Part shown: positions 14,114-22,139 of the stretch, piece after piece | How the letters are laid out: each line of letters opens with the position of its first letter | How positions within the stretch are numbered: the first letter of the stretch is position 1 | Notes under the pieces: model-generated | The model's input: the letters and a program-made list of their open reading frames with translations, nothing else | Told to the model about the DNA's origin: nothing | Databases searched by the model: none | Translations under genes and position numbers: made by a program | Assembly: GCA_002348385.1 (NCBI GenBank) | Contig: DEBD01000017.1 | Location: 9,240-57,637 of the forward strand | From: Gammaproteobacteria bacterium UBA2965 | Lineage (GTDB): Bacteria > Pseudomonadota > Gammaproteobacteria > Pseudomonadales > Azotimanducaceae | Length of the DNA stretch: 48,398 nt | Direction of reading: 5' to 3'

Positions 14114-15454
14114 TCAGTCCTCTAGCCAACGATCGAGAGTTTCGTTCAGCCAGCGCACCTTGGCTTCCTGATAGCCGGCCAGGGTCACGCCCGGCTTGCG
14201 GGTGGTCTCCAGTCCGCGCTGCACGCGCTCCATGTTGAACGTGTCCTGGTCGAAAACTTTGCCCAGCATGCCCAGTGGTTCCGCGTCGGTCCAGGGTTGC
14301 TCAGCGTCCAGGTGCAGCACCGGAGCGGGGGCCGGCCGCTCGCCGGTGAACGGTGCCAGCAGCAGCACTTCCATGATGGAGGAGCGGTGGTCGTTGCCAT
14401 TGGGCCGGAAGCGGTAAACGATCCGGTTGAACGCGCCCCAGGGATGGAAGTTGGGAAACAGGGTGTAGTCCAGATTGTCGATGAATTCGGCATCGGACCA
14501 GTCATCTACCAGATCGCCCACCATGGGTCGCCAGCGCTCACGCGCGGAGTCAGCGGCAGAGCGCCGGGCGGTGGTCCCTTCCAGGGACCAGGGCAGATCC
14601 ATGTCGTCGCGAATGTCCAGCATGTGCCGCAGGATGTCCGCCTCGTCCGGTTCCCAATTTAACAGCGGGCTGGGCGTGCCGCCGGGGGTAATCACACGCG
14701 CAAAGGTGTCCCACACATCCACCTGGGAATTGGTGTCGCCCAGATACGGCAGCGTCTGAGGATGGGTGGCGTTCACGTGGAACGCCTCGCAGAAGGCCTC
14801 CTGGGCAATTTTCCAGTTGGCGCGGATTTCCTTGGCCACGTGAGCCTGCACATAGCGGTCGGTGAGATTCCAGCGCTCGAAATGGGCGGGCAGATCGCCC
14901 AGAAAGGCTTCAAAGGAGCCCGCGTCGGGATCGGGATTGATGAATACGAAGCCGGCCCAGATGCCCACGCGCGCCTCTGGAAGTGACCACTCACTTGCGT
15001 TGATCTGTGGGAAATCCCAGCGTGCTGGAATATCGGTCAGTTGCCCGTCGGTGTTCCAGGCAAAACCGTGAAAGGGGCAGCGAAGCTCGCTGGAGTAGCC
15101 GTCGTACTGCTTGATCTGACGCCCGCGGTGCAGGCAGGCATTCACGAAGCACTTGATGGCGCCGCTGTGGGAGCGCACCACGATGTAGGAATGGTTGCCG
15201 ATCTCGTAGACCACGTGATCACCGGGGTTGGGAATGTGCTCCTCGCGGCAGGCGAATTGCCACACCCGGCCCCACAGGCGTTCCATCTCGAGCTGATGAA
15301 AATCCGCCGAGATGTAACGATCGATGGACATATCCAGGTGGCCCCTGGGGGCTGGGCTCTCCAGCCTGAGTACCTGGGGTACCGGGTGGGTGTCGGTATC
15401 GAGTAGTTCCTGGTAGGACAGCCCCGGCGATCGGGCGTCGACGGCCTCAGACAT
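14114..15454 (-). CDS. Rieske non-haem iron oxygenase, alpha-subunit type
   Basis: The protein has 446 residues from the ATG at 15454. AGGGGA sits about 7 bases before that ATG; an in-frame ATG at 15460 nearly abuts the site. The Rieske [2Fe-2S] centre is Cys107-x-His109 and Cys126-x2-His129 (CPFHG). The catalytic iron site has His226 and His231 in EAFCEAFHVNATH; a third acidic ligand is expected in the C-terminal half. These enzymes oxidise aromatic or other organic substrates with O2 and electrons from a reductase. No beta subunit, ferredoxin or reductase gene is nearby, so a homo-oligomeric enzyme with electron partners elsewhere is likely. It leads the cassette and is divergent from the RibH-like gene. 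Confidence 0.92.
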   Translation of the reverse strand: MSEAVDARSPGLSYQELLDTDTHPVPQVLRLESPAPRGHLDMSIDRYISADFHQLEMERLWGRVWQFACREEHIPNPGDHVVYEIGNHSYIVVRSHSGAIKCFVNACLHRGRQIKQYDGYSSELRCPFHGFAWNTDGQLTDIPARWDFPQINASEWSLPEARVGIWAGFVFINPDPDAGSFEAFLGDLPAHFERWNLTDRYVQAHVAKEIRANWKIAQEAFCEAFHVNATHPQTLPYLGDTNSQVDVWDTFARVITPGGTPSPLLNWEPDEADILRHMLDIRDDMDLPWSLEGTTARRSAADSARERWRPMVGDLVDDWSDAEFIDNLDYTLFPNFHPWGAFNRIVYRFRPNGNDHRSSIMEVLLLAPFTGERPAPAPVLHLDAEQPWTDAEPLGMLGKVFDQDTFNMERVQRGLETTRKPGVTLAGYQEAKVRWLNETLDRWLED

Positions 15455-15582
15455 GTGCATTCCCCTTTAATCCAATGGCGCGAGTGTGCCACCGTAGCGC
15501 ACCAATGCAAAAGCGGGTTCGGTGGTGCCGCCAGGGCGCGCAAGCCCTCGGGGCCGCGGGTGGCTGCCAGTTGCGGTATGCT

Positions 15583-15594
15583 TGTGGGCCCACA
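15583..15594. promoter_or_regulatory. 12-base palindrome in the divergent Rieske/RibH-like intergenic region
   Basis: TGTGGGCCCACA is a perfect palindrome ending 17 bases before the RibH-like start and about 130 bases before the Rieske start. Its position suits an operator for the RibH-like gene. A GGTATGCT stretch just upstream could be a weak -10. No FMN riboswitch sequence is present in this short gap. Confidence 0.35.
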
Positions 15595-15611
15595 CAGGCG
15601 AACGACCAATC

Positions 15612-16097
15612 ATGGCGCAAAGCGCGATAGACCTCAGCGGTCTTCCGACCATCGCCAATCCCGGAAGGGTCGCGATCTTGAAATCCAAATGGTATCCGGA
15701 GCTCAATGACTCTCTGGCGGACACCTGCGCCGGCGTGTTGCGCGAAAAAGGCTTCGATCGGGTAGAGACTCACACGCTGCCCGGTTCCCTGGAGCTTCCG
15801 TTGGCGGCCGCCGACCTGCTAGCCGCGGATAGCGACAGGGAAATTGACGCCATCGTCTGTTTCGGGGTCATCGTGAAGGGTGAAACGCTGCACTTCGAGA
15901 TGATCACCAACGAGTGCATGCGAGGGCTAGGCGATGTCATGCGTGAATATCGCTGCCCTATCATCGTGGAGATCCTGCCGGTGCTGGACATCAGTCACGC
16001 CCAGGCGCGTGCTGCGGACGATGAGTACAACAAGGGGTACGAGGCGGCCGCTGCCGCCATCGAAATGATTGCTTGGCGGCGCGCGCTGCAGGCTTAG
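15612..16097 (+). CDS. ribH: 6,7-dimethyl-8-ribityllumazine synthase-like protein (RibH2 type)
   Basis: Lumazine synthase makes the direct riboflavin precursor from a pyrimidinedione and dihydroxybutanone phosphate. The 161-residue protein has LPGSLELPLAA (56-66), GVIVKGETLHFEM (85-97) with the catalytic-type His94, Arg133 in the position of the phosphate/substrate arginine, and EYNKGYEAA near the C-terminus. Trp27 stands where classic enzymes have Phe, a feature I recall from the decameric RibH2 of Brucella. No other riboflavin gene is adjacent. The canonical ribH is expected next to nusB-thiL at the window's left edge, so this is probably a second copy. Its stop overlaps the convergent smpB stop. 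Confidence 0.85.
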   Translation: MAQSAIDLSGLPTIANPGRVAILKSKWYPELNDSLADTCAGVLREKGFDRVETHTLPGSLELPLAAADLLAADSDREIDAIVCFGVIVKGETLHFEMITNECMRGLGDVMREYRCPIIVEILPVLDISHAQARAADDEYNKGYEAAAAAIEMIAWRRALQA

Positions 16098-16567
16098 CGC
16101 TGTTTCAAAAGCCGCTGTTTTTCGCGCTGCCAGTCACGTTCCCTTTCGCTGGCCCGTTTATCGTGCTGCTTTTTACCCTTAGCTAGTGCGATTTCGCACT
16201 TCACCTTGTTCCCTTTCCAGTACAGGGCGGTGGCCACGCAGGTGTAGCCCTTCTGGTGGGTGGCTGAGAATAGCTGAGCAATTTCCCGCGCGTGCAGCAG
16301 CAGCTTGCGCGTGCGCTGCGGATCGGCCTTCACGTGGGTGGACGCGCTGGGCAATGGGGTGATGGTGGCGCCCAGCAGCCACGCCTCGCCGTCGCGCAGC
16401 AAGACGTAGCTGTCCACCAGCTGCGCCTTGCCGGCCCGTATGCTCTTTACCTCCCATCCCTGCAGCGCCAGACCAGCCTCGAACTGCTGCTCCAAGTGGT
16501 AGTCGTGTCTGGCCCGCTTGTTGAGGGCGATGGTGGTAGACGCGGGTTTGCCGGATTTCTTGCTCAC
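16094..16567 (-). CDS. smpB: SsrA-binding protein SmpB
   Basis: SmpB binds tmRNA and delivers it to stalled ribosomes, its C-terminal tail filling the mRNA channel. The 157-residue protein begins SKKSGKP, then ALNKRARHDYHLEQQFEAGL and GWEVKSIRAGK, which are core motifs. The C-terminal tail is basic (KKQHDKRASERERDWQREK). The start is GTG at 16567; longer frames upstream are not family-like. A TATAAT on the minus strand at 16579-16574 places the expected transcription start at the GTG itself, with no ribosome-binding site, so the mRNA may be leaderless. Its partner ssrA is in this same window. Confidence 0.96.
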   Translation of the reverse strand: MSKKSGKPASTTIALNKRARHDYHLEQQFEAGLALQGWEVKSIRAGKAQLVDSYVLLRDGEAWLLGATITPLPSASTHVKADPQRTRKLLLHAREIAQLFSATHQKGYTCVATALYWKGNKVKCEIALAKGKKQHDKRASERERDWQREKQRLLKQR

Positions 16568-16573
16568 CGCCCG

Positions 16574-16579
16574 ATTATA
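16574..16579 (-). promoter_or_regulatory. Consensus -10 element for smpB
   Basis: TATAAT on the minus strand ends 6 bases before the GTG start of smpB. No good -35 sits 16-18 bases upstream (ACCCCC). If used, the transcript starts at or next to the start codon. Confidence 0.45.
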
Positions 16580-16646
16580 GGCGGTTGAGGCGCTTAGGGG
16601 GTTGGTCCACAATCCCCCGCCAACGCGAGGGGCGAGAAGCATAAGC

Positions 16647-18044
16647 ATGGTGCAGATCACCGAGAGCAGGCATGGGATGTGGTCCAACCGCTGGCTGTTC
16701 GTGTTGGCGGCAGCCGGATCTGCGGTGGGTCTGGGCAACATCTGGAAGTTCCCTTACATCGCCGGCGAGAACGGTGGTGGCGCATTCGTGTTGCTGTATC
16801 TGCTGTGCGTCGCGTTCGTGGGGATCCCTATCATGATGGCCGAGGTGCTCATCGGCCGCGAAGGCCGCCACAGCCCCATCAACACCATGCGCACGCTCAC
16901 CCAGCAACACCACAGGAACCGGCTGTGGGTGACTATCGGCTGGATGGGCGTGGTGGCTGGCTTTCTCATCCTCAGTTACTACGTGGTCATAGCCGGTTGG
17001 GCGCTGCACTACATCTGGCAGATGGCAGAGGGCACATTCGTCGGGGCCACGGGCGAGCTGGCCGAAGCGACCTTCGACGCCTTCCTTGCCGACCCCTGGC
17101 AGCTTGTGCTCTGGCAAACGCTGTTTATGGTGGCCACGGTATGGATCATCTCTCATGGTGTGATCAAGGGCCTCGAACGCGCCATACGCTGGTTCATGCC
17201 GCTTCTATTCGTGTTGCTCATGGTGCTGCTCGGTTACGCCGTCAATTCCGATGGTTTTGATGCGGGCTGGGATTTCATGTTTCGCTTCGACTGGTCGGCG
17301 CTGGATCAGGGGTCTGTGCTCATCGCCATGGGGCAGGCGTTCTTCACGCTGAGCCTGGGCATGGGGGCCATCATGGCCTACGGCGCCTATCTGCCCAGTG
17401 ACACCTCCCTAACCGGTACCGTGGTGGTGATCGCATTGCTCGATACGCTGGTGGCCATCGCCGCGGGTTTGGCCATCTTCCCCATCGTGTTCTCCAACGG
17501 GCTGGATGCGGGAGAGGGCCCCGGACTTATGTTCGTAACCATTCCGCTGGCATTTGGCCAGATGCCGTTCGGTGTGCTGTTCGGCACGCTGTTCTTCGTG
17601 CTGGTGAGCTTCGCCGCCATCACGTCGGCCATATCCATCAGCGAGCCCGCCCTGGCGTACCTGGTGGAGCAGTACAACGCCAAGCGTTCCCGCGTGGCGG
17701 TCAGCCTGGGCGTGATCGCGTGGATCCTTGGCATCGGCTCGGTGCTCTCATTCAATCATTGGTCGGACGTCCACATCGTCGGCACCCTCACGTTTTTCGA
17801 TTTCGTCGACTACGTATCCCAGAACATCATGCTGCCGTTGGGTGGTGTATTGATCGCCTTGTTTGCAGCCTTTGCACTGCCGAAGACCGTTGTTGGCAAC
17901 CAGTTGGGCTTGCGCCATCCGGCTGTGGCAGTGGTGTGGAAATTGCTGTGCGGCGTAGTGGCGCCGGTCAGCGTCATCTTCGTGTTTGCGGTTACCGTTG
18001 GATTGGATGAACTCGTTCTAGGCCTGCTCGGCGCGGGCGGCTAA
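16647..18044 (+). CDS. Sodium-dependent transporter of the neurotransmitter:sodium symporter (SNF) family
   Basis: The 465-residue inner-membrane protein is a LeuT-fold Na+ symporter, probably for an amino acid or other small amine. The first membrane helix carries the signature GSAVGLGNIWKFPY (24-37), whose unwound part binds Na+ and substrate, followed by ENGGGAF. About 11-12 hydrophobic segments follow. The ATG at 16647 is preceded by GAGAAG; an earlier GTG-like extension lacks a site. The substrate cannot be read from the sequence. It is divergent from smpB and 13 bases upstream of ratA. Confidence 0.92.
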   Translation: MVQITESRHGMWSNRWLFVLAAAGSAVGLGNIWKFPYIAGENGGGAFVLLYLLCVAFVGIPIMMAEVLIGREGRHSPINTMRTLTQQHHRNRLWVTIGWMGVVAGFLILSYYVVIAGWALHYIWQMAEGTFVGATGELAEATFDAFLADPWQLVLWQTLFMVATVWIISHGVIKGLERAIRWFMPLLFVLLMVLLGYAVNSDGFDAGWDFMFRFDWSALDQGSVLIAMGQAFFTLSLGMGAIMAYGAYLPSDTSLTGTVVVIALLDTLVAIAAGLAIFPIVFSNGLDAGEGPGLMFVTIPLAFGQMPFGVLFGTLFFVLVSFAAITSAISISEPALAYLVEQYNAKRSRVAVSLGVIAWILGIGSVLSFNHWSDVHIVGTLTFFDFVDYVSQNIMLPLGGVLIALFAAFALPKTVVGNQLGLRHPAVAVVWKLLCGVVAPVSVIFVFAVTVGLDELVLGLLGAGG

Positions 18045-18057
18045 GGGTTTAAGCACT

Positions 18058-18501
18058 TTGGCGTCGCTATCCAGGTCGGCCCTCCTGCCGTACTCACTGG
18101 GATCCGTGTTCGGCATCGTCAGCGACGTGGGCCGCTACGCCGATTTCCTGCCCTGGTGCCGCGCTTCCGTCATCGACGAGCAGGACGAGCACACCGTCAC
18201 CGCTACCCTGGAGTTCGGTGGTCGTGGGCTGTCTGAGCGGCTGACGACCAGAAACACCATGGTGCCCGGCGCGCGCATCGAGGTGGGCCTGGTGTCCGGC
18301 CCGTTCACCGAATTTGCCGGTGTCTGGCGCTTCACCGCGCTGGGCGAAGACTTGGGGTGCAAGGTAGAGTTCGCGCTCGATTATCGTCTCGCGGGCGCGC
18401 ATCGGTTGTTGGGCGGTCGGTTCATCGATCACGCGGCGGATAGACTGGTGGATGCGTTCGCCGATCGGTGTGCACAGCTTCTGGATGCGGATACACGATG
18501 A
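18058..18501 (+). CDS. ratA: RatA/Coq10-family START-domain protein
   Basis: The 147-residue protein belongs to the START-like RatA/Coq10 family: SDVGRYADFLPWC (22-34) and a C-terminal helix FIDHAADRLVDAFADRCAQL are characteristic. E. coli RatA was described as inhibiting 70S assembly, while the Coq10 branch binds ubiquinone; the sequence does not separate these roles. The start is TTG at 18058 with AAGGG about 10 bases upstream. It overlaps ratB by four bases. The smpB-ratA-ratB-bamE neighbourhood is conserved in gammaproteobacteria, here with a transporter inserted between smpB and ratA. Confidence 0.92.
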   Translation: MASLSRSALLPYSLGSVFGIVSDVGRYADFLPWCRASVIDEQDEHTVTATLEFGGRGLSERLTTRNTMVPGARIEVGLVSGPFTEFAGVWRFTALGEDLGCKVEFALDYRLAGAHRLLGGRFIDHAADRLVDAFADRCAQLLDADTR

Positions 18502-18776
18502 TCGTTGAAGTGGTTTATGCGCTCCCTGATCGCCAGCAGGTGTTGGCGTTAGAGCTCGGCGAATCGGCTTGCGTGGCGGACGCGCTCGAGGCGGCCGCCA
18601 GGCAAGGGTTGTTCAACCCGGAGGACGTCGAAGGCCTGACCGTGGGAATCTTCGGAGACGTGGTTGAGCGCGCTCGCGCACTGCGCCCCGGTGATCGGGT
18701 GGAGCTGTATCGTCCGCTGCAGATGGATCCGAAACAAGCACGCAAACGGCGCGCCGACACTACGAACCGTCAGTAG
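18498..18776 (+). CDS. ratB: RnfH/RatB-family ubiquitin-like protein
   Basis: The 92-residue protein has the RnfH family pattern: MIVEVVYALPDRQQVLALEL as the first strands, IFGDVVERARALRPGDRVELYRPLQMDPKQARKRRA-type ending with the diagnostic ELYRPL and D-P-K-x-x-R. The fold is a beta-grasp (ubiquitin-like) domain. Function is not well defined. The start at 18498 forms an ATGA overlap with ratA. Its 3' end overlaps the convergent bamE by 17 bases. Confidence 0.93.
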   Translation: MIVEVVYALPDRQQVLALELGESACVADALEAAARQGLFNPEDVEGLTVGIFGDVVERARALRPGDRVELYRPLQMDPKQARKRRADTTNRQ

Positions 18777-19209
18777 CTTCCGTTTCGGTATTTTCTTCGC
18801 TTGCCGGCTGCTGGTCGCTGGGCACGAAGTCGCCTACGAAATAAGCCAGGGTCTCGTTTTCGAAATACAGGCTGAGCTTGCGCTCCTGCTCGTAGCGCCC
18901 GGGTGATTCCACCATGTAGATGTAATCCCAGCGGCTGTTGTCAAAGGTGTTTCGAAAAATCGGCTCGCCCATGATGAATGTCACCTGCGAGCGGGTCATG
19001 CCGGGTTTGAGCTGGTCCACCATTTCCTGTGAGACCAGATTGCCCTGTTGCACGGTTACCTTGTGTACGCGGGGAATGCCGAACTTGGGCATGCTCAGCT
19101 TGGGAAGCCTGGCGCAGCCTGCCAGAAGGCTCGCGACGAGCACGCCGGCGACGATGATGTAGATGCGATGGCTCAAGTCAGGCGCCCGCAATAGGTCGAG
19201 GCCGGGCAT
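18760..19209 (-). CDS. bamE: Outer membrane assembly lipoprotein BamE
   Basis: BamE is a lipoprotein of the BAM complex that inserts beta-barrel proteins into the outer membrane. The signal ends in the lipobox LLAGC with lipidated Cys32. The mature part has the SmpA/OmlA fold: VQQGNLVSQEMVDQLKPGMT, QVTFIMGEPIF, WDYIYM and LSLYFENETLAYFVGD. The ATG at 19209 gives 149 residues; longer frames run into recN and are not family-like. It follows recN by 19 bases on the same strand and overlaps ratB's 3' end by 17 bases. Confidence 0.95.
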   Translation of the reverse strand: MPGLDLLRAPDLSHRIYIIVAGVLVASLLAGCARLPKLSMPKFGIPRVHKVTVQQGNLVSQEMVDQLKPGMTRSQVTFIMGEPIFRNTFDNSRWDYIYMVESPGRYEQERKLSLYFENETLAYFVGDFVPSDQQPASEENTETEATDGS

Positions 19210-19228
19210 GTTACCCAGTTCTGCTGCG

Positions 19229-20884
19229 CTAATGAACCGGGCCGTTGCCCGCTTCCTCGAGCAGCGTTTGGGCATAGGCCCTGGATTCGGCCGTGATGCC
19301 GGCGCCGGCCAGCATGCGCGCCAGTTCGTCGACGCGTTCATTGCGCTGCAGCGGCTCGATGTGGGTTTCGGCGCGAGGCGATTTCTGTACCAGCAGATGG
19401 TTTTGGCCCAGCGCTGCGACCTGGGGTGCGTGGGTGACGCAGATCACCTGGGCATGACCGGCCAGGTCTCGCAGCAGGCGACCTACCACGTCAGCCGTGG
19501 TGCCCCCCACCCCAACGTCTGCTTCGTCCAGCAGCAGGCTGGGCAGGGCCGAGCGCTCGGCAGCAACCACGGCGATGGCCAGGGCGATTCGCGTGCGCTC
19601 TCCGCCCGAAGCGATCTTGGCCAGGGGCGCTGCGGGATACTTGGGGTTGGTGACCACCAAGAATTCCACCGCTTCCAGTCCGCGCTCGGATTGCTGATCC
19701 TTGAACTCCAGCGCCAGTGAGCCCTCGGTGATACCCAGCGCCTGCATGCAGGCGCTCACCGCGGTGGCGAACTGGTCGGCGGCTTCACGACGCTGTTTCG
19801 AGACGAGCTGTGCTGCCTTGCGATACTGCGCTTCGAAGTCGGCCGCTGAATCCCGCAGTGCCGCAAGGGCGCTGCGGTCGGTGGAGATGCCTTCCAGCTC
19901 CGCTGAGAGCGCTGCCAGGTGCGCGGAAAGCGCGCTGGGGTCGATCTTGTGCTTGCGCGCCAGGTCCATCACCAGGCTCAAGCGTGCCTCCAGGTCTTGC
20001 AGCGCGGCTGGATCCACTTCCAGGGTGGTCAGGTACGCTCTGAGATCGCGGGCCGCGTCGTCCAGCAGGGCGGTGGCGCCACCGAGCGCATCGCGGGCGC
20101 CCACGAGGCCCGGATGGGCGTCTTCTATCCCTTCCAGGTCGCGTTGTATGCGGCCCAATGCTTCCCTGGCATCGATCTCTTCCAGGGCCCGGCCGACGGT
20201 TTCGCGCAGGCTGTGAGCTTGCGAGGCGCGTTTGTGTTCGGCGGATAGTGATTCGAACTCGCCGTCGGTCAAAGCGAGCTCTGCCAGTTCCTCCACCTGG
20301 TAGGCCAGCAGGGATGCGCGATCTTCCTGCCCGGTAAGCGCGTTCTGCATGGCTTCGATGTCCCGGCTTGCCTTCTGCCAGGCACGGTGGCGCTCCAGGC
20401 AGCGTTGCAGCAGCCCAGCATCCACGCCGTAGTCGTCCAGCAGCCTCAGTTGGGCGCCGGGGTCCGTGAGACGTTGGCTTTCGTGCTGGCCGTGGATTTC
20501 CACCAGCCTCTCGGTGAGCTGGCGGAGCACCTGCAGGGTGACCGGAGTGGCGTTGATGAACGCGCGTGAGCGACCCTCGCTGCTGACTACGCGGCGCACC
20601 AGGCAGCGGGTGGGCTGGTCCACATCCTGCAGTTCGTGGGTTGCGAGGAATTCCTGGGCGTCGGGCTGATCCACCAGATCGAATTCGGCGTTCACCTCGG
20701 CACGGGCGGCACCTGGGCGCACAGCGTCGGAATCTGCGCGCTGGCCCACCACCAGCCCCAGCGCGCCGAGCAGGATCGACTTGCCCGCGCCGGATTCTCC
20801 GGTGATCACGGTGAGCCCCGGTTCGAAATTGATGTCCAGGGATTGCACCAGCGCGAAGTCCTGGACTGTCAGGGCCTTTAGCAT
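19229..20884 (-). CDS. recN: DNA repair protein RecN
   Basis: RecN is an SMC-like ATPase that acts early in double-strand break repair. The 551-residue protein begins MLKALTVQDFALVQ, with Walker A GESGAGKS (29-36), a central coiled-coil region (about 150-380) rich in Glu, Arg and Ala, and a C-terminal head with SGGERTRIALA (signature) and LLLDEADVGVGG (Walker B). The intergenic region to hrcA is 56 bases. No CTGT-N8-ACAG LexA box is visible there, so damage control typical of E. coli recN is not apparent. Confidence 0.96.
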   Translation of the reverse strand: MLKALTVQDFALVQSLDINFEPGLTVITGESGAGKSILLGALGLVVGQRADSDAVRPGAARAEVNAEFDLVDQPDAQEFLATHELQDVDQPTRCLVRRVVSSEGRSRAFINATPVTLQVLRQLTERLVEIHGQHESQRLTDPGAQLRLLDDYGVDAGLLQRCLERHRAWQKASRDIEAMQNALTGQEDRASLLAYQVEELAELALTDGEFESLSAEHKRASQAHSLRETVGRALEEIDAREALGRIQRDLEGIEDAHPGLVGARDALGGATALLDDAARDLRAYLTTLEVDPAALQDLEARLSLVMDLARKHKIDPSALSAHLAALSAELEGISTDRSALAALRDSAADFEAQYRKAAQLVSKQRREAADQFATAVSACMQALGITEGSLALEFKDQQSERGLEAVEFLVVTNPKYPAAPLAKIASGGERTRIALAIAVVAAERSALPSLLLDEADVGVGGTTADVVGRLLRDLAGHAQVICVTHAPQVAALGQNHLLVQKSPRAETHIEPLQRNERVDELARMLAGAGITAESRAYAQTLLEEAGNGPVH

Positions 20885-20940
20885 GGAGACTGGCTCAAGT
20901 AGTGAAACTTACGGGATGGGGCTAACATTCCATTGGCGTT

Positions 20941-21990
20941 ATGAGAAAGCAAGCCGACAATGGGGTGGACGAGCGGGCGCAGCTGCTGTTCAAGCTGCTG
21001 GTCGAACGCTATCTGGCCGATGGCAGTCCGGTCGCTTCGAAGATGCTGGCCTCTCGGCCCGAAGTGGAGGTGAGTCCGGCCACCGTGCGTAACATCATGG
21101 CCGAGCTGGAGGAACGCGGCCTGGTCACCTCGCCCCACACCTCCGCGGGCAAGGTGCCTACGCACATGGGCCTGCGCTTCTTCGTCGACAGCCTGCTTGC
21201 GGTAAAACCGTTGGACGCAGCCCAGGTCAGTGAGTTGGAGCTGCAGCTCAACCCGGATCTATCGCCCAAGGAACTGGTGGAGTCGGCCTCGAGTCTGTTG
21301 TCGCACCTCACCCACATGACCTGCCTCATTACGCTGCCGCGGCGCGACCACGTGGCGCTCAGGCAGGTGGAGTTTCTGCCGCTGTCCGGGGATCGGGTGC
21401 TGGTCATTCTGGTGCTCAACGACCGGGAGGTGCAGAACCGGGTGATTCACACGGACCGCGAGTATTCTGAAGCCGAGCTGACCCAGGCCGCCAACTTTAT
21501 CAATCGGGAGTTTGGCGGGCGCTCGTTGCTGGATATTCGTCACGCGCTGGTGAGCAGCATGCAGGCCGACAAGGACCGCATGGATCGGCTCATGCAGGCA
21601 GCGCTAGACATGGCCTCGCAAGCCTTCGCTGATCCGGCCGAAGAGCCCGGCCAGGAGCTGGTGGTAGCCGGTGAGAGCAACCTCTTTGGCGCCAGCGCCG
21701 ATATGGGCACGTTGCGGTCCCTGTTCGAGGCGTTTGCGCGCAAAGGGGGCATTCTACATCTGCTGGACCAGTGCCTGGACAGTGATGGCATCCAGCTGTT
21801 CATCGGTGAAGAGTCAGGCTACCGTTTGCTCGACGAGCTAAGCCTGGTTACCTCGCCTTACGAGGTCGATGGCGAGCTGGCCGGCGTGCTGGGCGTGGTT
21901 GGTCCCACGCGCATGGCCTATCAGAAGGTCATTCCCGTGGTGGACGTGACTGCGCGCGTGCTCAGCGCGGCCATGAGTTGGCGCGGCTGA
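20941..21990 (+). CDS. hrcA: Heat-inducible transcription repressor HrcA
   Basis: HrcA represses chaperone genes by binding CIRCE operators, and its activity depends on GroE. The 349-residue protein has the N-terminal winged helix (DERAQLLFKLLVERYLADGS; VSPATVRNIMAELEERGL; TSPHTSAGKVPT) and the GAF-like C-terminal domain (GVLGVVGPTRMAYQKVIPVV). The ATG at 20941 has no good ribosome-binding site. No CIRCE repeat was found upstream of hrcA, grpE or dnaK, so its target (possibly groESL) is probably elsewhere. Confidence 0.95.
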   Translation: MRKQADNGVDERAQLLFKLLVERYLADGSPVASKMLASRPEVEVSPATVRNIMAELEERGLVTSPHTSAGKVPTHMGLRFFVDSLLAVKPLDAAQVSELELQLNPDLSPKELVESASSLLSHLTHMTCLITLPRRDHVALRQVEFLPLSGDRVLVILVLNDREVQNRVIHTDREYSEAELTQAANFINREFGGRSLLDIRHALVSSMQADKDRMDRLMQAALDMASQAFADPAEEPGQELVVAGESNLFGASADMGTLRSLFEAFARKGGILHLLDQCLDSDGIQLFIGEESGYRLLDELSLVTSPYEVDGELAGVLGVVGPTRMAYQKVIPVVDVTARVLSAAMSWRG

Positions 21991-22051
21991 GGAACCCCTA
22001 ACGGGCCCAAAAGCGGTTGATTAGCCCCACGGGCCCGGTAACATCCGCGCC

Positions 22052-22079
22052 CTTGAAAAAGCGGGCTTTGGTCCCATAT
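22052..22079 (+). promoter_or_regulatory. Sigma-32 (RpoH)-type heat-shock promoter of grpE
   Basis: CTTGAAA (22052-22058) matches the sigma-32 -35 consensus exactly. After a 13-base spacer, TCCCATAT (22072-22079) matches the -10 CCCCATnT in all but the first base. It lies about 60 bases upstream of grpE, the first gene of grpE-dnaK-dnaJ. Confidence 0.8.
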
Positions 22080-22139
22080 CCCCAAGTGTGGTCGGCAGCG
22101 TCGTTGAGCCGGCTGTGGGGCAAAAATCCGGAGCGAATC

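Noticed and set aside
15461..15611. FMN riboswitch ahead of the RibH-like gene
   Set aside because: The 151-base gap lacks the conserved RFN-element sequences; only a palindrome was seen.
20885..20940. LexA box or CIRCE element between recN and hrcA
   Set aside because: Neither CTGT-N8-ACAG nor TTAGCACTC-N9-GAGTGCTAA can be found in the 56 bases.
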